DNA of 64,000 nt from Enhydrobacter sp. (GCA_025808875.1 CP075528.1:2912473-2976472), one strand, 5' to 3'; positions 10,343 through 19,916 are shown, numbered from the stretch's first letter. Notes: generated by a model not told the origin, from the letters alone. Program-made: numbers and translations.

Positions 10343-11716
10343 ATGACCGAGTTGCTGGACCAGGGTGCCGCCGCCATCGCCGATGCCGTGCGCGCGGGGC
10401 GAACCACGGCACGCGACATCGCCGAGGCCGCGATCGCCCGCGTCGAGGCGAGGAACGGCCAGCTCACCGCGATCGTCGACTTCGATCCTGCCGAGGCGCG
10501 GGCCGCCGCCGATGCCGTCGATGCGCGGCGCAGGCAGGGCTTCGACGGGCCGATCCTCGGCGTGCCCTACACGGTCAAGGACACCACCTGGGTCGCCGGC
10601 CGCCGCGTCACCAACGGCTCTCTGCTCTACAAGGATTTCAGGCCACCGCGCGACGCCGTCGCCGTCGAGCGGCTGAAGAAGGCGGGCGGCGTCTTCCTCG
10701 GCATGACCAATACGCCGGAGATGGCCGCCAAGGGTCACACCGAGAACAAGGTTTACGGCCCGACTCGCCATCCGATGAATCCGGCGCTGACGCCGGGTGG
10801 CTCGTCGGGCGGCGCCGCGGCGGCGCTCGCCGCGGGCTTCACGCCGATCGCGCTGGGCACCGATGGCGGCGGATCGGGGCGACGGCCGGCATCGCATTGC
10901 GGCGTCGTCGGACTCAAGACCTCGGCCGGCGCCATTCCGACGCCGTTCGGCTTCGGCGGCGCCTACGGGCCGTTGTATGGGGTCACGGCGCCGATGGGCC
11001 GCACCGTCGCCGATGCGCGCGTCGCCTTCGAGGTGATGGCCGGTCCCGATCCACGCGATCCGCATTCGGTCGCCACGCTCGACGTGCCGCCGCCGGCCAA
11101 TCCCCGCATCGCCGTGAGCCCGAGACTCGGCCTCGGCGTCGCCGTGGACGCCGACGTCATGTCCGCCTTCGATGCCGCCATCGCGAAGCTCCGGGCGGCC
11201 GGCTGGCGCATCGAGGAGGCCGACGTCGCCTGGCCGGAGAGCACGAACGAAACGGCGTTCGCCGCCGTGAACGCCGCGGCGAGCGCCCTGCTCTACGGAG
11301 CGCGCGAGGCACGTGACAAGGACCTGTTCGGCGACAACGTCGCCGGCCTGATCCAGCGCGGCCGGTCGGTGGCCGGCACCGACGTCGTCGCCGCTTTCCG
11401 CTTCGCCGATTCCTGCGCCCGCGCCGTGGCGCAGTTCTTCACCGAGTACGACTACCTGCTGACACCGACCACCGCCTGTGTCTCCTGGCCGGTCGAGCAG
11501 GTCTATCCCAGGGTGATCGGAAACCGCGAGGTCGGTCCGCGCGGCCATGCCGCCTTCACGCCGCTGTTCAACCTCGCGCTGGTGCCGGGCATCTCGATCC
11601 CCTGCGGCACGGGCCGCGACGGCCTGCCGGTCGGCCTGCAGATCGTGGCGCCCCGCCTGCACGACCGCCCGCTGCTCGCCTTGGCGCAGCGGGCGGAGAC
11701 CGCGCTGGCGAGGTAA
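10343..11716 (+). CDS. Amidase (amidase signature family)
   Basis: 457 residues with the full Ser-cisSer-Lys machinery: Lys in 'GVPYTVKDTTW', the cis-Ser region 'TPGGSSGGAAAALAAGF' and the nucleophile Ser in 'GTDGGGSGRRPASHCGVVG'. The 'GSGRRPAS' stretch deviates slightly from the usual GGSIRxPA. The C-terminus has the family's 'LPVGLQIVAPRLHDRPLL' ending. It hydrolyses a carboxamide to acid and ammonia; the substrate is unknown. There is no GatB or GatC partner here, so it is not a GatA. The start is preceded by GGGGGATAACG. The small gene after it lies 9 bp downstream. Confidence 0.9.
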   Translation: MTELLDQGAAAIADAVRAGRTTARDIAEAAIARVEARNGQLTAIVDFDPAEARAAADAVDARRRQGFDGPILGVPYTVKDTTWVAGRRVTNGSLLYKDFRPPRDAVAVERLKKAGGVFLGMTNTPEMAAKGHTENKVYGPTRHPMNPALTPGGSSGGAAAALAAGFTPIALGTDGGGSGRRPASHCGVVGLKTSAGAIPTPFGFGGAYGPLYGVTAPMGRTVADARVAFEVMAGPDPRDPHSVATLDVPPPANPRIAVSPRLGLGVAVDADVMSAFDAAIAKLRAAGWRIEEADVAWPESTNETAFAAVNAAASALLYGAREARDKDLFGDNVAGLIQRGRSVAGTDVVAAFRFADSCARAVAQFFTEYDYLLTPTTACVSWPVEQVYPRVIGNREVGPRGHAAFTPLFNLALVPGISIPCGTGRDGLPVGLQIVAPRLHDRPLLALAQRAETALAR

Positions 11717-11725
11717 GGTCGGGCG

Positions 11726-12001
11726 ATGATCACATCGACGCAACTCATGATCGCTGTCGGCACCGGCCTCGCCCTTGCCCTGGCGTTCCGGTTGTACCGC
11801 GCCAGCAAGAACCGCAAGCCCATCGGCCAGCACGATGCCCTGATCGAGCGCGCCGAGGCCTTCGCCGAGCAGAGCCCCTTCCTGCGCAAGGCCTGCCGCG
11901 ACTACCGCGCCAACCGCCATCTTTCCCCGCGGCAGGTCGAAGCGATAGAGAATGCGCTGGAACGCATTGCGACGCCGAAACCCGGCCGAAGTACCCGATA
12001 G
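11726..12001 (+). CDS. Small single-pass membrane protein of unknown function
   Basis: 91 residues. An N-terminal hydrophobic anchor ('LMIAVGTGLALALAFRLY') precedes a basic cytosolic helical tail ('HDALIERAEAFAEQSPFL'). No family recognised. A ribosome binding site (AAGG) lies just before the ATG, and the 9-bp spacing from the amidase stop suggests co-transcription. Confidence 0.6.
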   Translation: MITSTQLMIAVGTGLALALAFRLYRASKNRKPIGQHDALIERAEAFAEQSPFLRKACRDYRANRHLSPRQVEAIENALERIATPKPGRSTR

Positions 12002-12046
12002 GTCATTTTCCATGTGCAACGGCACGGACATCGGCGACAATGGGCA

Positions 12047-12778
12047 ATGCCCGCGGTTCAATCGAAGATCTGCATAGGTTGCTGGCAACAGCTGCACGTG
12101 CCGGTCGTGCTGCGCGGTGTCGCATCGTTGCCCTATCGCGCCGTCGGACTCAAGCCAAGCCGCATGAACCCCAACACGTGCACGTTCTGCGAACTCGCCT
12201 TCAAGAAGATCATGCGGGCACGCAACGTCACCATCGATGCCACCGTGATGTTCGCCGATCTGCGCGGCTATACCAGCCTCACAGAGACGCTGGCGCCGGA
12301 GGCGATGTCGGAGCTGCTCGACACGTTCTACGATGCCTGCGGAGAGGCGATCTGGGCGCAGGACGGCCTGCTCAACAAGACGATCGGCGACGCCGTCATG
12401 GCGGTGTTCAACTTCCCGATCAAGCGAGAGAACCATGCGGCACGTGCCGTCTTGGCAGCGCGCGAGATTCAGAAATCCTGTCGTGAGAAATTCGCCGCCT
12501 TCGCCGAGGCCCATCGACTGGAGCACGAGCCCGGCGTCGGCATCGGCATCGACTCCGGCACCATGAAATTCGGTGAATTCGGCCGGTCGCACCGCGATCT
12601 CACGGCCATCGGCACCGTCGTCAACACCGCGGCGCGTGCCCAGGCAGCGGCCAGTCCTGGCCAGATTCTGGTGACCCGCGGCGTGCATGACCGCGCACCG
12701 GCGCTGATTCGATCCGACGTGGCGAACGACTATCAACTCAAGGGGTTCGATACTCCGATATCACTCTACCGTGCGTGA
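12047..12778 (+). CDS. Class III adenylate/guanylate cyclase domain protein with N-terminal CxxC pair
   Basis: 243 residues from ATG 12047 (a GTG at 12014 is possible). The N-terminus has 'CIGCWQQ' and about 40 residues later 'CTFCELAF', a potential metal-binding Cys4 site. The rest is a class III cyclase domain. The first metal Asp is in 'VMFADLRGYTSLTETL', the second in 'KTIGDAVMAVFNFP', and the transition-state Asn and Arg are in 'GTVVNTAARAQ'. It should therefore make cAMP or cGMP. There is no transmembrane segment; the Cys cluster may sense metal or redox. Flanking genes give no pathway hint. Confidence 0.85.
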   Translation: MPAVQSKICIGCWQQLHVPVVLRGVASLPYRAVGLKPSRMNPNTCTFCELAFKKIMRARNVTIDATVMFADLRGYTSLTETLAPEAMSELLDTFYDACGEAIWAQDGLLNKTIGDAVMAVFNFPIKRENHAARAVLAAREIQKSCREKFAAFAEAHRLEHEPGVGIGIDSGTMKFGEFGRSHRDLTAIGTVVNTAARAQAAASPGQILVTRGVHDRAPALIRSDVANDYQLKGFDTPISLYRA

Positions 12779-12796
12779 GGCCGTCGGCTCGTCCGA

Positions 12797-14002
12797 ATGA
12801 GTCGTCCCACGAAACTGTCGGCGTCGGCCGCCCGCCGCATCACCCTTGCCGCCCAAGGCTTCGGCGCGCCCCGCCCCGATGGCGCGACCAATGCCGGCCA
12901 CGTGCGCCGCGCCATCGAGCGCCTGGGGTTGCTGCAGATCGATTCGGTGAACGTGCTCACGCGCGCGCATTACCTGCCGCTGTTCTCGCGGCTCGGCAAC
13001 TACGACAGCGCACAGCTCGACCGCATCGCCTGGGGCCGCCGGAGCCAGCGCGGGCTGTTCGAGTTCTGGGCGCACGAGGCCTCGCTGCTGCCGCTCGAGT
13101 CGCATCCCTTGCTGCGCTGGCGCATGGCGCGCGCGCTCACCGGCCAGGCCAAGGGCAAGCTCAACGTCTTCCGCAACGACAAGAAGGCCTTCATCGAGGA
13201 AGTCCGGCGCGAGATCGAGGATCGCGGCCCTCTCGCCGCGTCGGAACTCTCCAACGGCGGCGAGCGCCGCGGCCCGTGGTGGGGCTGGAACGACGGCAAG
13301 CTCGCTGTCGAATGGCTGTTCTATGCCGGCATCGTCACCACGGCGACGCGGCGCGGCACCTTCGAGCGCGTCTACGACCTCACCGAGCGAGTCCTGCCGG
13401 CGTCCGTGGTCGAGGCGCCGACGCCGGACGTCGCGGCGGCCCAGCGCGAATTGCTGCGCATTTCCGCGCGCGCCCTGGGCGTCGCCACGGAATTCGACCT
13501 GCGCGACTATTTCCGCCTGCCCGTCGCCGACACCAAGGCGCGGCTGGCCGAGCTGGTCGAGGCCGGCGACCTCGTCCCGGTCGATGTCGAGAGCTGGGTC
13601 CACGCGGCCTATCTCGATCCCCATGCGCGCCAGCCGCGCCGCATCGAGGCGCGCGCCCTGCTCGCCCCCTTCGATCCGCTGATCTGGGAGCGCGATCGCA
13701 CCGAGCGCATCTTCGATTTCTTCTATCGCATCGAGATCTACACGCCGCTCGCCCAGCGCAAGCACGGCTACTACGTCCTGCCCTTCCTGCTGGGCGATCG
13801 CCTCGTCGGGCGGGTCGACCTCAAGGCCGACCGTGCCGGTTCGCGGCTGGTCGTGCCCGCCGCGCATGTCGAACCGGGCATCGACGCGAAAGAGGTGGCC
13901 GGCCCGCTGCGCGACGAGCTGCGCCTGATGGCCGACTGGCTCGGTCTCGAGACGATCGCCTTGCCGCGCGGCGGGGCGCTCGGCCGCGCGCTGAGAGGAT
14001 AA
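12797..14002 (+). CDS. YcaQ-type winged-helix DNA glycosylase family protein
   Basis: 401 residues matching the HTH_42/YcaQ-AlkZ family of winged-helix DNA glycosylases that unhook interstrand crosslinks. The catalytic QxD/QxQ site reads 'LGLLQIDSVNVLTRAHYL', i.e. Gln-Ile-Asp, which is the YcaQ-like form rather than the AlkZ Gln-x-Gln form. Also present are 'EFWAHEASLLP' and the C-terminal 'LLAPFDPLIWERDRT' with 'KHGYYVLPFLLGDRLVGRV', hallmarks of the family. The gene ends 15 bp before repeat element copy A. Confidence 0.88.
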   Translation: MSRPTKLSASAARRITLAAQGFGAPRPDGATNAGHVRRAIERLGLLQIDSVNVLTRAHYLPLFSRLGNYDSAQLDRIAWGRRSQRGLFEFWAHEASLLPLESHPLLRWRMARALTGQAKGKLNVFRNDKKAFIEEVRREIEDRGPLAASELSNGGERRGPWWGWNDGKLAVEWLFYAGIVTTATRRGTFERVYDLTERVLPASVVEAPTPDVAAAQRELLRISARALGVATEFDLRDYFRLPVADTKARLAELVEAGDLVPVDVESWVHAAYLDPHARQPRRIEARALLAPFDPLIWERDRTERIFDFFYRIEIYTPLAQRKHGYYVLPFLLGDRLVGRVDLKADRAGSRLVVPAAHVEPGIDAKEVAGPLRDELRLMADWLGLETIALPRGGALGRALRG

Positions 14003-14017
14003 CGTCGCCTCAGGGAG

Positions 14018-14434
14018 CGAATCTGACTCTCCGCGCAGGGCCTGAATGAGGGGGTCGAACGGCCGTCCGATGCAGATGCCGTCTTCATCGGACGGAATCC
14101 ATCGACCCGATTAGGTCCTTGAGGGCGCGTCGAGGTAAAATGCGCGCATGAGCACCCTGACCACACCCGGCCGCGAGGGCCGTGCGGGATTTCCCGTATC
14201 GACGTTCTGCTTCGCCAATCGCCCGCCGACCCGTCCTCCCGACCCGTGACCGGGGATTTGCGCAGTTCCCGCAGTTTGCGCAACGCATTCCGGCAGAGAG
14301 CAGGCACACCACCCTGAGGGCGTCTCGGGCGGCTGCCCGCGACGTCGGTCGTCCGGCGACACCCCGCCGGAGGTTTGCGAGGTTTCCGAGGTTTCCGAGA
14401 TCGATTTCCGCGATTTCCGCGATTTCCGCGACGG
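14018..14434 (-). repeat. Dispersed structured repeat element, copy A
   Basis: One of two inverted copies in the window; the other is 53683-54111. Read on the minus strand it starts with 9-bp units (CGGAAATCG three times, then CGGAAACCT twice and CGCAAACCT). Next comes a hairpin CCGGCG-6 nt-CGCCGG, a middle part of about 75 bp that differs from copy B, and a second unit triplet (CGCAAACTG, CGGGAACTG, CGCAAATCC). A closing block of 244 bp, ungapped and about 92% identical between copies, contains the hairpins CGGG-AAAT-CCCG and CCGTCCGATG-13 nt-CATCGGACGG. Open frames crossing it have almost only replacement differences between copies, so it is probably not coding. The remaining gap to 14543 shows nothing I recognise. 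Confidence 0.85.
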
Positions 14435-14543
14435 GGGTCGGGGAGGTCGGCAGGCCCGCCCTGACAAGGTACTGTCGGTTCTCGCAGGTCTCACAGCGCA
14501 TTCGCACGGAGAAGCTCTTCATGACGATCAAGAGGCTCGGCCC

Positions 14544-15671
14544 ATGAACGATCTCGTGCTCAAGGGCGGGCGCGTCGTCGATCCGTCGCAAGGCATCGAC
14601 AGGGTGACCGACATCGCCTTCGCCGGCGGCAAGGTCGCGGCGATCGGCGACAATCTCCCCGGCGCCGACGCGCGCAATGTCGGGGGGAAGATCGTCACGC
14701 CCGGCCTGATCGACCTGCACACCCACGTCTATTGGGGCGGCACCTCGCTCGGCGTCGAGGCCGAGTTGCTGGCACGCACCGGCGGCGTCACCACCTTCAT
14801 CGACGCCGGCAGCGCCGGTCCGGGGAATTTCCACGGCTTCCGCCGGCATGTCATCGAGCCGTCGCCGGTGCGCATCCTGCCCTATCTCAACGTCGCCTTC
14901 CCGGGCATCTTCGCCTTCTCCAAGGCGGTCATGGTGGGCGAAAGCTCGGACATGCGCCTGCTCGATCCGCGCGAGGCGGTACGCGTGGCGCGCGAGCACG
15001 AGGATCTGGTGATCGGCATCAAGGTGCGCGTCGGCAAGTCGGCGAGCGGCGATTCCGGCATCATGCCGCTCGACGTCGCGCTCGACGTGGCCGAGGAAAC
15101 CGGCCTGCCGATGATGGCCCATCTCGACGCCGGCCCGCCGGCGCGGCACGAGGTCATGCGCCGGCTGCGCAAGGGCGACGTGCTGACCCATTGCTTCCGC
15201 CCCTTCCCCAACGCACCGGTGCGCGCCGACGGCAAGGTCTACGAGGAGGTGCTGGCCGCCCGGGCGCGCGGGGTGATCTTCGATATCGGCCACGGCGGCG
15301 GCTCGTTCGGCTTCGGCACGACTCGCAGGATGATCGCCGCCGGCTTCCTGCCCGACGTGATCTCCTCCGACGTGCATGTCATTTCCATCGAGGGTCCGGC
15401 CTTCGACCTGCTGACCACCATGTCGAAGTTCCTGTGCCTGGGTGTCGACCTGCCGACCGTGGTCAGGCTGGCGACCTGCAATGCGGCGGCGGCGATCGGC
15501 CGTCCCGATCTCGGCACGCTCGCGGTGGGCAGCGTCGGCGAGGCGACCGTCATCGAGGAGAAGGCCGGCCGGTTCGACTATGCGGATTCGATCGGGGAGC
15601 GTCTGGAGGGCGACAGGCGTTTGCTCTCGGCGGGCGTCGTGCTCGCCGGCAAATGGTGGCATCCGACATGA
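14544..15671 (+). CDS. Amidohydrolase/deacetylase family metallohydrolase
   Basis: 375 residues of the dihydroorotase-like amidohydrolase superfamily. Metal ligands: HxH in 'GLIDLHTHVYWGG', the probable carbamylated Lys in 'VIGIKVRVGKSASGDSG', and His residues in 'MMAHLDAGPP' and 'DVLTHCFRPF'; the last Asp is in 'VISSDVHVISIEG'. The 'IFDIGHGGGSFGF' motif and this Lys context are typical of the amidohydrolase/deacetylase group, some of which act on N-acetyl or O-acetyl 2-hydroxy/amino acids. It overlaps the next gene by 4 bp (ATGA). The start has AGAGG upstream. Exact substrate not inferable. Confidence 0.85.
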   Translation: MNDLVLKGGRVVDPSQGIDRVTDIAFAGGKVAAIGDNLPGADARNVGGKIVTPGLIDLHTHVYWGGTSLGVEAELLARTGGVTTFIDAGSAGPGNFHGFRRHVIEPSPVRILPYLNVAFPGIFAFSKAVMVGESSDMRLLDPREAVRVAREHEDLVIGIKVRVGKSASGDSGIMPLDVALDVAEETGLPMMAHLDAGPPARHEVMRRLRKGDVLTHCFRPFPNAPVRADGKVYEEVLAARARGVIFDIGHGGGSFGFGTTRRMIAAGFLPDVISSDVHVISIEGPAFDLLTTMSKFLCLGVDLPTVVRLATCNAAAAIGRPDLGTLAVGSVGEATVIEEKAGRFDYADSIGERLEGDRRLLSAGVVLAGKWWHPT

Positions 15672-16168
15672 GCCGTGAACCGGCCGAAACCAGCTCGCCC
15701 GCGTGCCTCGCCCATGAGGCGGACGATGCCTACATGGGCTACGCGACCCGCCGGGAGCTGGCGACGTTCCTCAACGAGTTGCTGGAGGCGGAGCGCGCCG
15801 GCACCGGCGTCGCCCTCAAGAGCGGCGCCGACGCGGCCGGCACGCGCTTCGCCAACCTGCTGAACGCGGTCCACAAGGACGAGGCGCGCTGGTGCGCGAT
15901 GCTGCTGCGGCAGCTCAGGTGCCTGGGCGAGCCCGCTTCGACACGGATCGGCGCATTCGAGGGCAAGGCGCTGGCAATCGCGAACCTCGAAGAACGGATA
16001 AGCTTCCTGAATCGCGGCCAGGACTGGGTGGTCCGCAGGCTCCGCGAGATGCTTCCCAAGGTGCGCGACGACGAACTGCATCGCGACCTTTCGGAGATGC
16101 TCGAGGCGCACCTGGTCAACATCGACCGCGCCCGCGCCCTGCTCGGGGAACTGCCGCCTCGCGGTTGA
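15668..16168 (+). CDS. Helical ferritin-like protein (DUF6306-like)
   Basis: 166 residues, mostly helical. '[23 protein letters not shown]' contains an early Glu, then '[21 protein letters not shown]' has His and Glu in positions reminiscent of diiron or ferritin-like bundles, and '[16 protein letters not shown]' closes the bundle. I assign it tentatively to the DUF6306 family. Its start codon overlaps the stop of the deacetylase-family gene, so the two are co-translated. Function unknown. Confidence 0.6.
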   Translation: MSREPAETSSPACLAHEADDAYMGYATRRELATFLNELLEAERAGTGVALKSGADAAGTRFANLLNAVHKDEARWCAMLLRQLRCLGEPASTRIGAFEGKALAIANLEERISFLNRGQDWVVRRLREMLPKVRDDELHRDLSEMLEAHLVNIDRARALLGELPPRG

Positions 16169-16181
16169 CGTTTCGGTCGTG

Positions 16182-18752
16182 ATGGCCGCGCGCAAGACCA
16201 GATCCAGATCGGCCCGGAAGGGGGCGGCCCGGAAGGGATTGGCGGCATATCGAACCAAGCGCGACTTCAGCCGGACGGCCGAACCATCCGGCGCCCGGCG
16301 GGTCGGGTCGGGCGATCGGCTTCGTTTCGTGATCCAGCGCCACGATGCGACCCGCCTGCACTACGACCTGCGGCTGGAACTCGATGGCGTCTTCAAGTCG
16401 TGGGCGGTGACGCGCGGGCCGTCGCTCGATCCCCGGGACAAGCGACTGGCCGTCGAGGTCGAGGACCATCCGCTCGACTATGGCGACTTCGAGGGCACCA
16501 TCCCGGCCGGCCAGTATGGAGGCGGCACTGTGCAGTTGTGGGACCGCGGCTATTGGACGCCGGACGGCGACCCGCACGACGGGCTCGAGCACGGCGACCT
16601 GAAGTTCACGCTCGACGGCCAGCGCCTGCAGGGCGGCTGGGTGCTGGTGCGCATGAAGCGCGATCGCGACGGCAAGTCCAAGCGCAACAACTGGCTGCTG
16701 ATCAAGCACCGCGACCAGGCCGCGCACGAGGGCGACGAAGATCGCCTGCTGAAGGATCCGCGCTCCATCGCCTCGGGCCGCACGCTCGAACAGATCGCGA
16801 CGGGCAAGGGCCGCAAGCCCCAGCCGTTCATGACGCGGCGCGCCAGGACGATGCCGAGGGCGGCACGCATCGTCGCCAGGCCGATGCCGGACTTCGTCGA
16901 GCCGCAACTGTGCAAGCTGGTCGATCGCGCGCCAGGCGGTGCCGGATGGGGCCACGAGGTCAAGCTCGACGGCTATCGCCTGCAGCTTCGCGTCGAGAAC
17001 GGCGAAGCGCGGCTGCTGACCCGCAAGGGCCTGGACTGGACGGACAGGTTCGATCGCATCGCCGCTCGCGCCGCGCGCCTGCCCGACTGCCTGATCGACG
17101 GCGAGGCGGTGGCGCTCGACGCCGCCGGCGCCCCCGACTTCGGCGCGCTGCAGGCCGCGCTCTCGGACGGCGATACCGACGATCTCGTCTTCTACGCCTT
17201 CGATCTCCTCTTCCTGGAGGGCGTCGATCTCAGGCCGCTGCCGCTGCGGCAACGCAAGAAGCGGCTGGTCGAGCTGCTGGCGCCTCACAAGCTCCACCCC
17301 ACGATCCGCCCTGTCGACCATCTCGAGACGGCGGGCGACGCCGTCCTGAAGTCGGCGTGCCGGATGAACCTTGAGGGCATCGTGTCGAAGCGCCTCGACG
17401 CCCCGTACCGGTCCGGCCGCGGCGGCGACTGGGTGAAGTCCAAGTGCCGCGGCGGCCAGGAGGTCGTGATCGGTGGCTGGACGACCGACGGTTCGAAACT
17501 GCGGTCGCTGCTGGTCGGCACGCATCGCGGCGACAAGCTCGTCTATGCCGGTCGCGTCGGCACCGGCTTTGCCGCGGCCAAGGCGCGGCCCTTGCTCAAG
17601 CGGCTGAAGGCGATCCAGACGAAGGACAACCCCTTCAGCGGCCCGACCGCGCCGGGAAAGGTCTCGAATGTCAGATGGGTGCGTCCGGAGTTGGTAGCCG
17701 AAGTTGAGTTCGCGGGCTGGACCGACTCGGGCATGGTGCGTCAGGCTGCCTTCAAGGCGCTGCGCGCCGACAAGGACGCGGAGGAGGTCGAAACGGAAAT
17801 GCCGGCCAGGGCGGCCTCGCGCACCGCGCTCGCGACGCCGACCGCGAAGCCGGGATCGGCGATCGTGATGGGCGTCGCGATCTCTCACCCCGACAAGGCG
17901 CTGTGGCCCGCCGAGGACCCGCCGGTCACCAAGCTCGACCTGGCGCGCTACTATGAAAGCGTCGGTGAATGGATGATCGGCCACCTGCGTGGACGGCCCT
18001 GCTCCATCGTGCGGGCACCCGACGGAATCGACGGCGGCACCTTCTTCCAGCGCCATGCCATGCCGGGCCTGTCCAATCTCATCGAGACGGTGCGGGTGTC
18101 GGGCGACCGCAAGCCCTACCTGCAGGTCGACCGCGTCGAGGGCCTGATCGCGATGGCGCAATGGGGCGCCGTCGAACTTCACCCCTGGAACTGCCAACCC
18201 GGCGAACCGGAGGTCCCCGGACGCCTGGTCTTCGACCTCGACCCCGCGCCGGACGTGGGTTTCGATGCGGTCGTGCGCGCCGCCAACGACGTGCGCGCGC
18301 GCCTCGAGGCGCTCGGTCTCGCCTGCTTCTGCAAGACCACCGGCGGCAAGGGGCTGCACGTCGTCGCGCCTCTCCTGCGCGAGAAGCGCGGCCTCGATTG
18401 GAAGATCGCCAAGGAGTTCGCCCGCCAGGTCTGCCGGCGTCTCGCCGACGACGAGCCCGAGCGCTACGTGATGGCGATGGCGAAGAAACAACGCACCGGC
18501 CGCATCTTCCTCGACTACCTGCGCAACGACCGGATCTCGACCGCCGTGGCGACGCTCTCGCCGCGGGCACGGCCGGGGGCGACCGTCTCCATGCCAATCG
18601 AATGGTCGCAGGTCCGCCGGGGGCTCGATCCCGGGCGCTTCACCCTACGGACGGCGGCAAGACTCCTGGGTCGAACCGGGCCCTGGACGGGCTACGCTGC
18701 GGCGGCCACGCCGCTTTCGAGGGCCATAAAGCGCTTTGCCGAGTCGAAATAA
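16182..18752 (+). CDS. ligD: ATP-dependent DNA ligase D (PE-LIG-POL)
   Basis: 856 residues, from ATG 16182 (the preceding GTG 16179 is also possible). A basic N-terminal tail is followed by three domains. First is the 3'-phosphoesterase domain ('[18 protein letters not shown]', '[13 protein letters not shown]'). Next is the ligase domain, with its adenylated Lys in '[12 protein letters not shown]' near residue 263 and '[20 protein letters not shown]'. Last is the primase-polymerase domain, from about residue 560, with the metal site '[13 protein letters not shown]'. It repairs double-strand breaks by non-homologous end joining together with Ku. No ku gene is in this window. The domain order is the usual alphaproteobacterial one and all three active sites look intact. 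Confidence 0.95.
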   Translation: MAARKTRSRSARKGAARKGLAAYRTKRDFSRTAEPSGARRVGSGDRLRFVIQRHDATRLHYDLRLELDGVFKSWAVTRGPSLDPRDKRLAVEVEDHPLDYGDFEGTIPAGQYGGGTVQLWDRGYWTPDGDPHDGLEHGDLKFTLDGQRLQGGWVLVRMKRDRDGKSKRNNWLLIKHRDQAAHEGDEDRLLKDPRSIASGRTLEQIATGKGRKPQPFMTRRARTMPRAARIVARPMPDFVEPQLCKLVDRAPGGAGWGHEVKLDGYRLQLRVENGEARLLTRKGLDWTDRFDRIAARAARLPDCLIDGEAVALDAAGAPDFGALQAALSDGDTDDLVFYAFDLLFLEGVDLRPLPLRQRKKRLVELLAPHKLHPTIRPVDHLETAGDAVLKSACRMNLEGIVSKRLDAPYRSGRGGDWVKSKCRGGQEVVIGGWTTDGSKLRSLLVGTHRGDKLVYAGRVGTGFAAAKARPLLKRLKAIQTKDNPFSGPTAPGKVSNVRWVRPELVAEVEFAGWTDSGMVRQAAFKALRADKDAEEVETEMPARAASRTALATPTAKPGSAIVMGVAISHPDKALWPAEDPPVTKLDLARYYESVGEWMIGHLRGRPCSIVRAPDGIDGGTFFQRHAMPGLSNLIETVRVSGDRKPYLQVDRVEGLIAMAQWGAVELHPWNCQPGEPEVPGRLVFDLDPAPDVGFDAVVRAANDVRARLEALGLACFCKTTGGKGLHVVAPLLREKRGLDWKIAKEFARQVCRRLADDEPERYVMAMAKKQRTGRIFLDYLRNDRISTAVATLSPRARPGATVSMPIEWSQVRRGLDPGRFTLRTAARLLGRTGPWTGYAAAATPLSRAIKRFAESK

Positions 18753-18906
18753 ATGGCGCGAATTCCGGGACTTACGGCCTTCCCCAACTTTTCTCAACCG
18801 CCCGCGCAACCTTCCGGCGCGCCGCGAGTTGGTTCTTCAGGCCGGGTACTCTGGCGTCGCCCCTGCCCCCCGCTCAGCGATGCCACCCTCCCCGCCCGGC
18901 TCCAAC

Positions 18907-18936
18907 GCCCGCTTCCGAGGAAACTCGGGAGCGGGC
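18907..18936. terminator. Hairpin between convergent ligD and egtD
   Basis: A 13-bp stem (GCCCGCTTCCGAG pairing with CTCGGGAGCGGGC, one G-T wobble) closes a GAAA tetraloop in the 192-bp gap between the two convergent stop codons. There is no T-run on either side, so it is a terminator-like or mRNA-end-protecting hairpin rather than a textbook intrinsic terminator. Nothing else is recognisable in the gap. Confidence 0.5.
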
Positions 18937-18944
18937 GGCCTGAT

Positions 18945-19916
18945 TCAGGGGACCGCTTTCAGGAACGCCACCGCGAACAGGCCGTCCCTGTCGGTCCAAC
19001 GCCGCGCCAACTCGAAGCCGCCCCTGCGGGCCATCGCTTCGATCGCCGGCCAGTCGTACTTGTACGAATATTCAGTGTGAATGCGCTCGCCCTCGCCGAA
19101 GGCAAAGGCGTGGCCGGCGATCAGGGCCGACTGACGGCGCAGGCTCCGCAGGTAGATTTCGATGCGTCCCTCGGCGGAATTGTAGGAGGCGTCGTGGGCA
19201 AAGCCCGCGAGATCAAATGTTGCCTGCAGCTCGCGGTTCATGCGACGCAGCAGGTTGAGGCTGAAGGCGGCGGTGACGCCCGCGGAGTCGTTGTAGGCGT
19301 CGTGCAGCAGGCGCGGGTCCTTCTTCAGGTCGGCGCCAAGCACCAACGCGCCCGTCGCCCCGACCAGACTTCGCACTGCGCGCAGGAAGGCCGTCGCCTC
19401 GTCGGGCACCAGGTTGCCGATGGTCGAGCCCGGGAAGAAGCCGACTCGTCGTCGCGCGCCCTCGCCGATCGAGGGCAGGGACGCCGGCGCCATGTAGTCG
19501 GCACACACCGGGTCGACGGAAAGTTCCGGATAGTCGGCGCGCAGGCGTGCCGCCGTGCGCTCGAGATGCTGGCGCGAGATGTCGATCGGCGCATAGAGCG
19601 CGAGGTCGAGCATTGCGTCGAGGAGCAGCCGCGACTTGACGCTCGAGCCGGCGCCGAACTCGATCAGCGCGCAGCCGGGGCCGGCGAGGGAGGCGATCTC
19701 GGCGGCATTGTCGCGAAGGATGCGGGTCTCGGTCCGTGTCAGGTAGTATTCGGGCAGTTCGCATATCGCATCGAACAGCTCCGATCCGTGCGCGTCGTAA
19801 AGAAACTTCGCGGGAATGGCGCGCGGCTGGCGGGAAAGGCCGTCGAGCACGGCGCGCCGGAACTCCTCGCGGTCGGCCGCCTGGTCGAGCTCGCCGGCAA
19901 GCGCTGAATCCTTCAT
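18945..19916 (-). CDS. egtD: L-histidine N-alpha-methyltransferase EgtD
   Basis: 323 residues. The SAM-dependent enzyme trimethylates histidine to hercynine, the first step of ergothioneine synthesis. Signature stretches are 'IPAKFLYDAHGSELFDAICE', 'PEYYLTRTETRIL', the SAM site 'ALIEFGAGSSVKSRLLLDA', 'GFFPGSTIGNLVPDEA' and the C-terminal 'IHTEYSYKY'. Its ATG overlaps the stop of egtB (ATGA), giving the classic egtB-egtD pair of proteobacteria. The product would protect against oxidative and radiation stress, matching the stress genes further along. Confidence 0.95.
   Translation of the reverse strand: MKDSALAGELDQAADREEFRRAVLDGLSRQPRAIPAKFLYDAHGSELFDAICELPEYYLTRTETRILRDNAAEIASLAGPGCALIEFGAGSSVKSRLLLDAMLDLALYAPIDISRQHLERTAARLRADYPELSVDPVCADYMAPASLPSIGEGARRRVGFFPGSTIGNLVPDEATAFLRAVRSLVGATGALVLGADLKKDPRLLHDAYNDSAGVTAAFSLNLLRRMNRELQATFDLAGFAHDASYNSAEGRIEIYLRSLRRQSALIAGHAFAFGEGERIHTEYSYKYDWPAIEAMARRGGFELARRWTDRDGLFAVAFLKAVP

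Noticed and set aside
10310..12736. 808-codon minus-strand open frame antisense to the amidase and cyclase genes
   Set aside because: Low-complexity His/Arg/Asp-rich translation without domains; both genes on the plus strand are firmly recognised.
14085..15662. Long minus-strand open frame running through repeat copy A and antisense to the deacetylase-family gene, with EIAEIAEI / GNLGNLANL tripeptide repeats
   Set aside because: The repeated peptides are only the translation of 9-bp DNA units; differences to the matching frame of copy B are nearly all replacement changes, and the rest is antisense to a well-supported gene.
16116..18491. 791-codon minus-strand frame antisense to ligD
   Set aside because: Shadow of a strongly supported LigD coding sequence.
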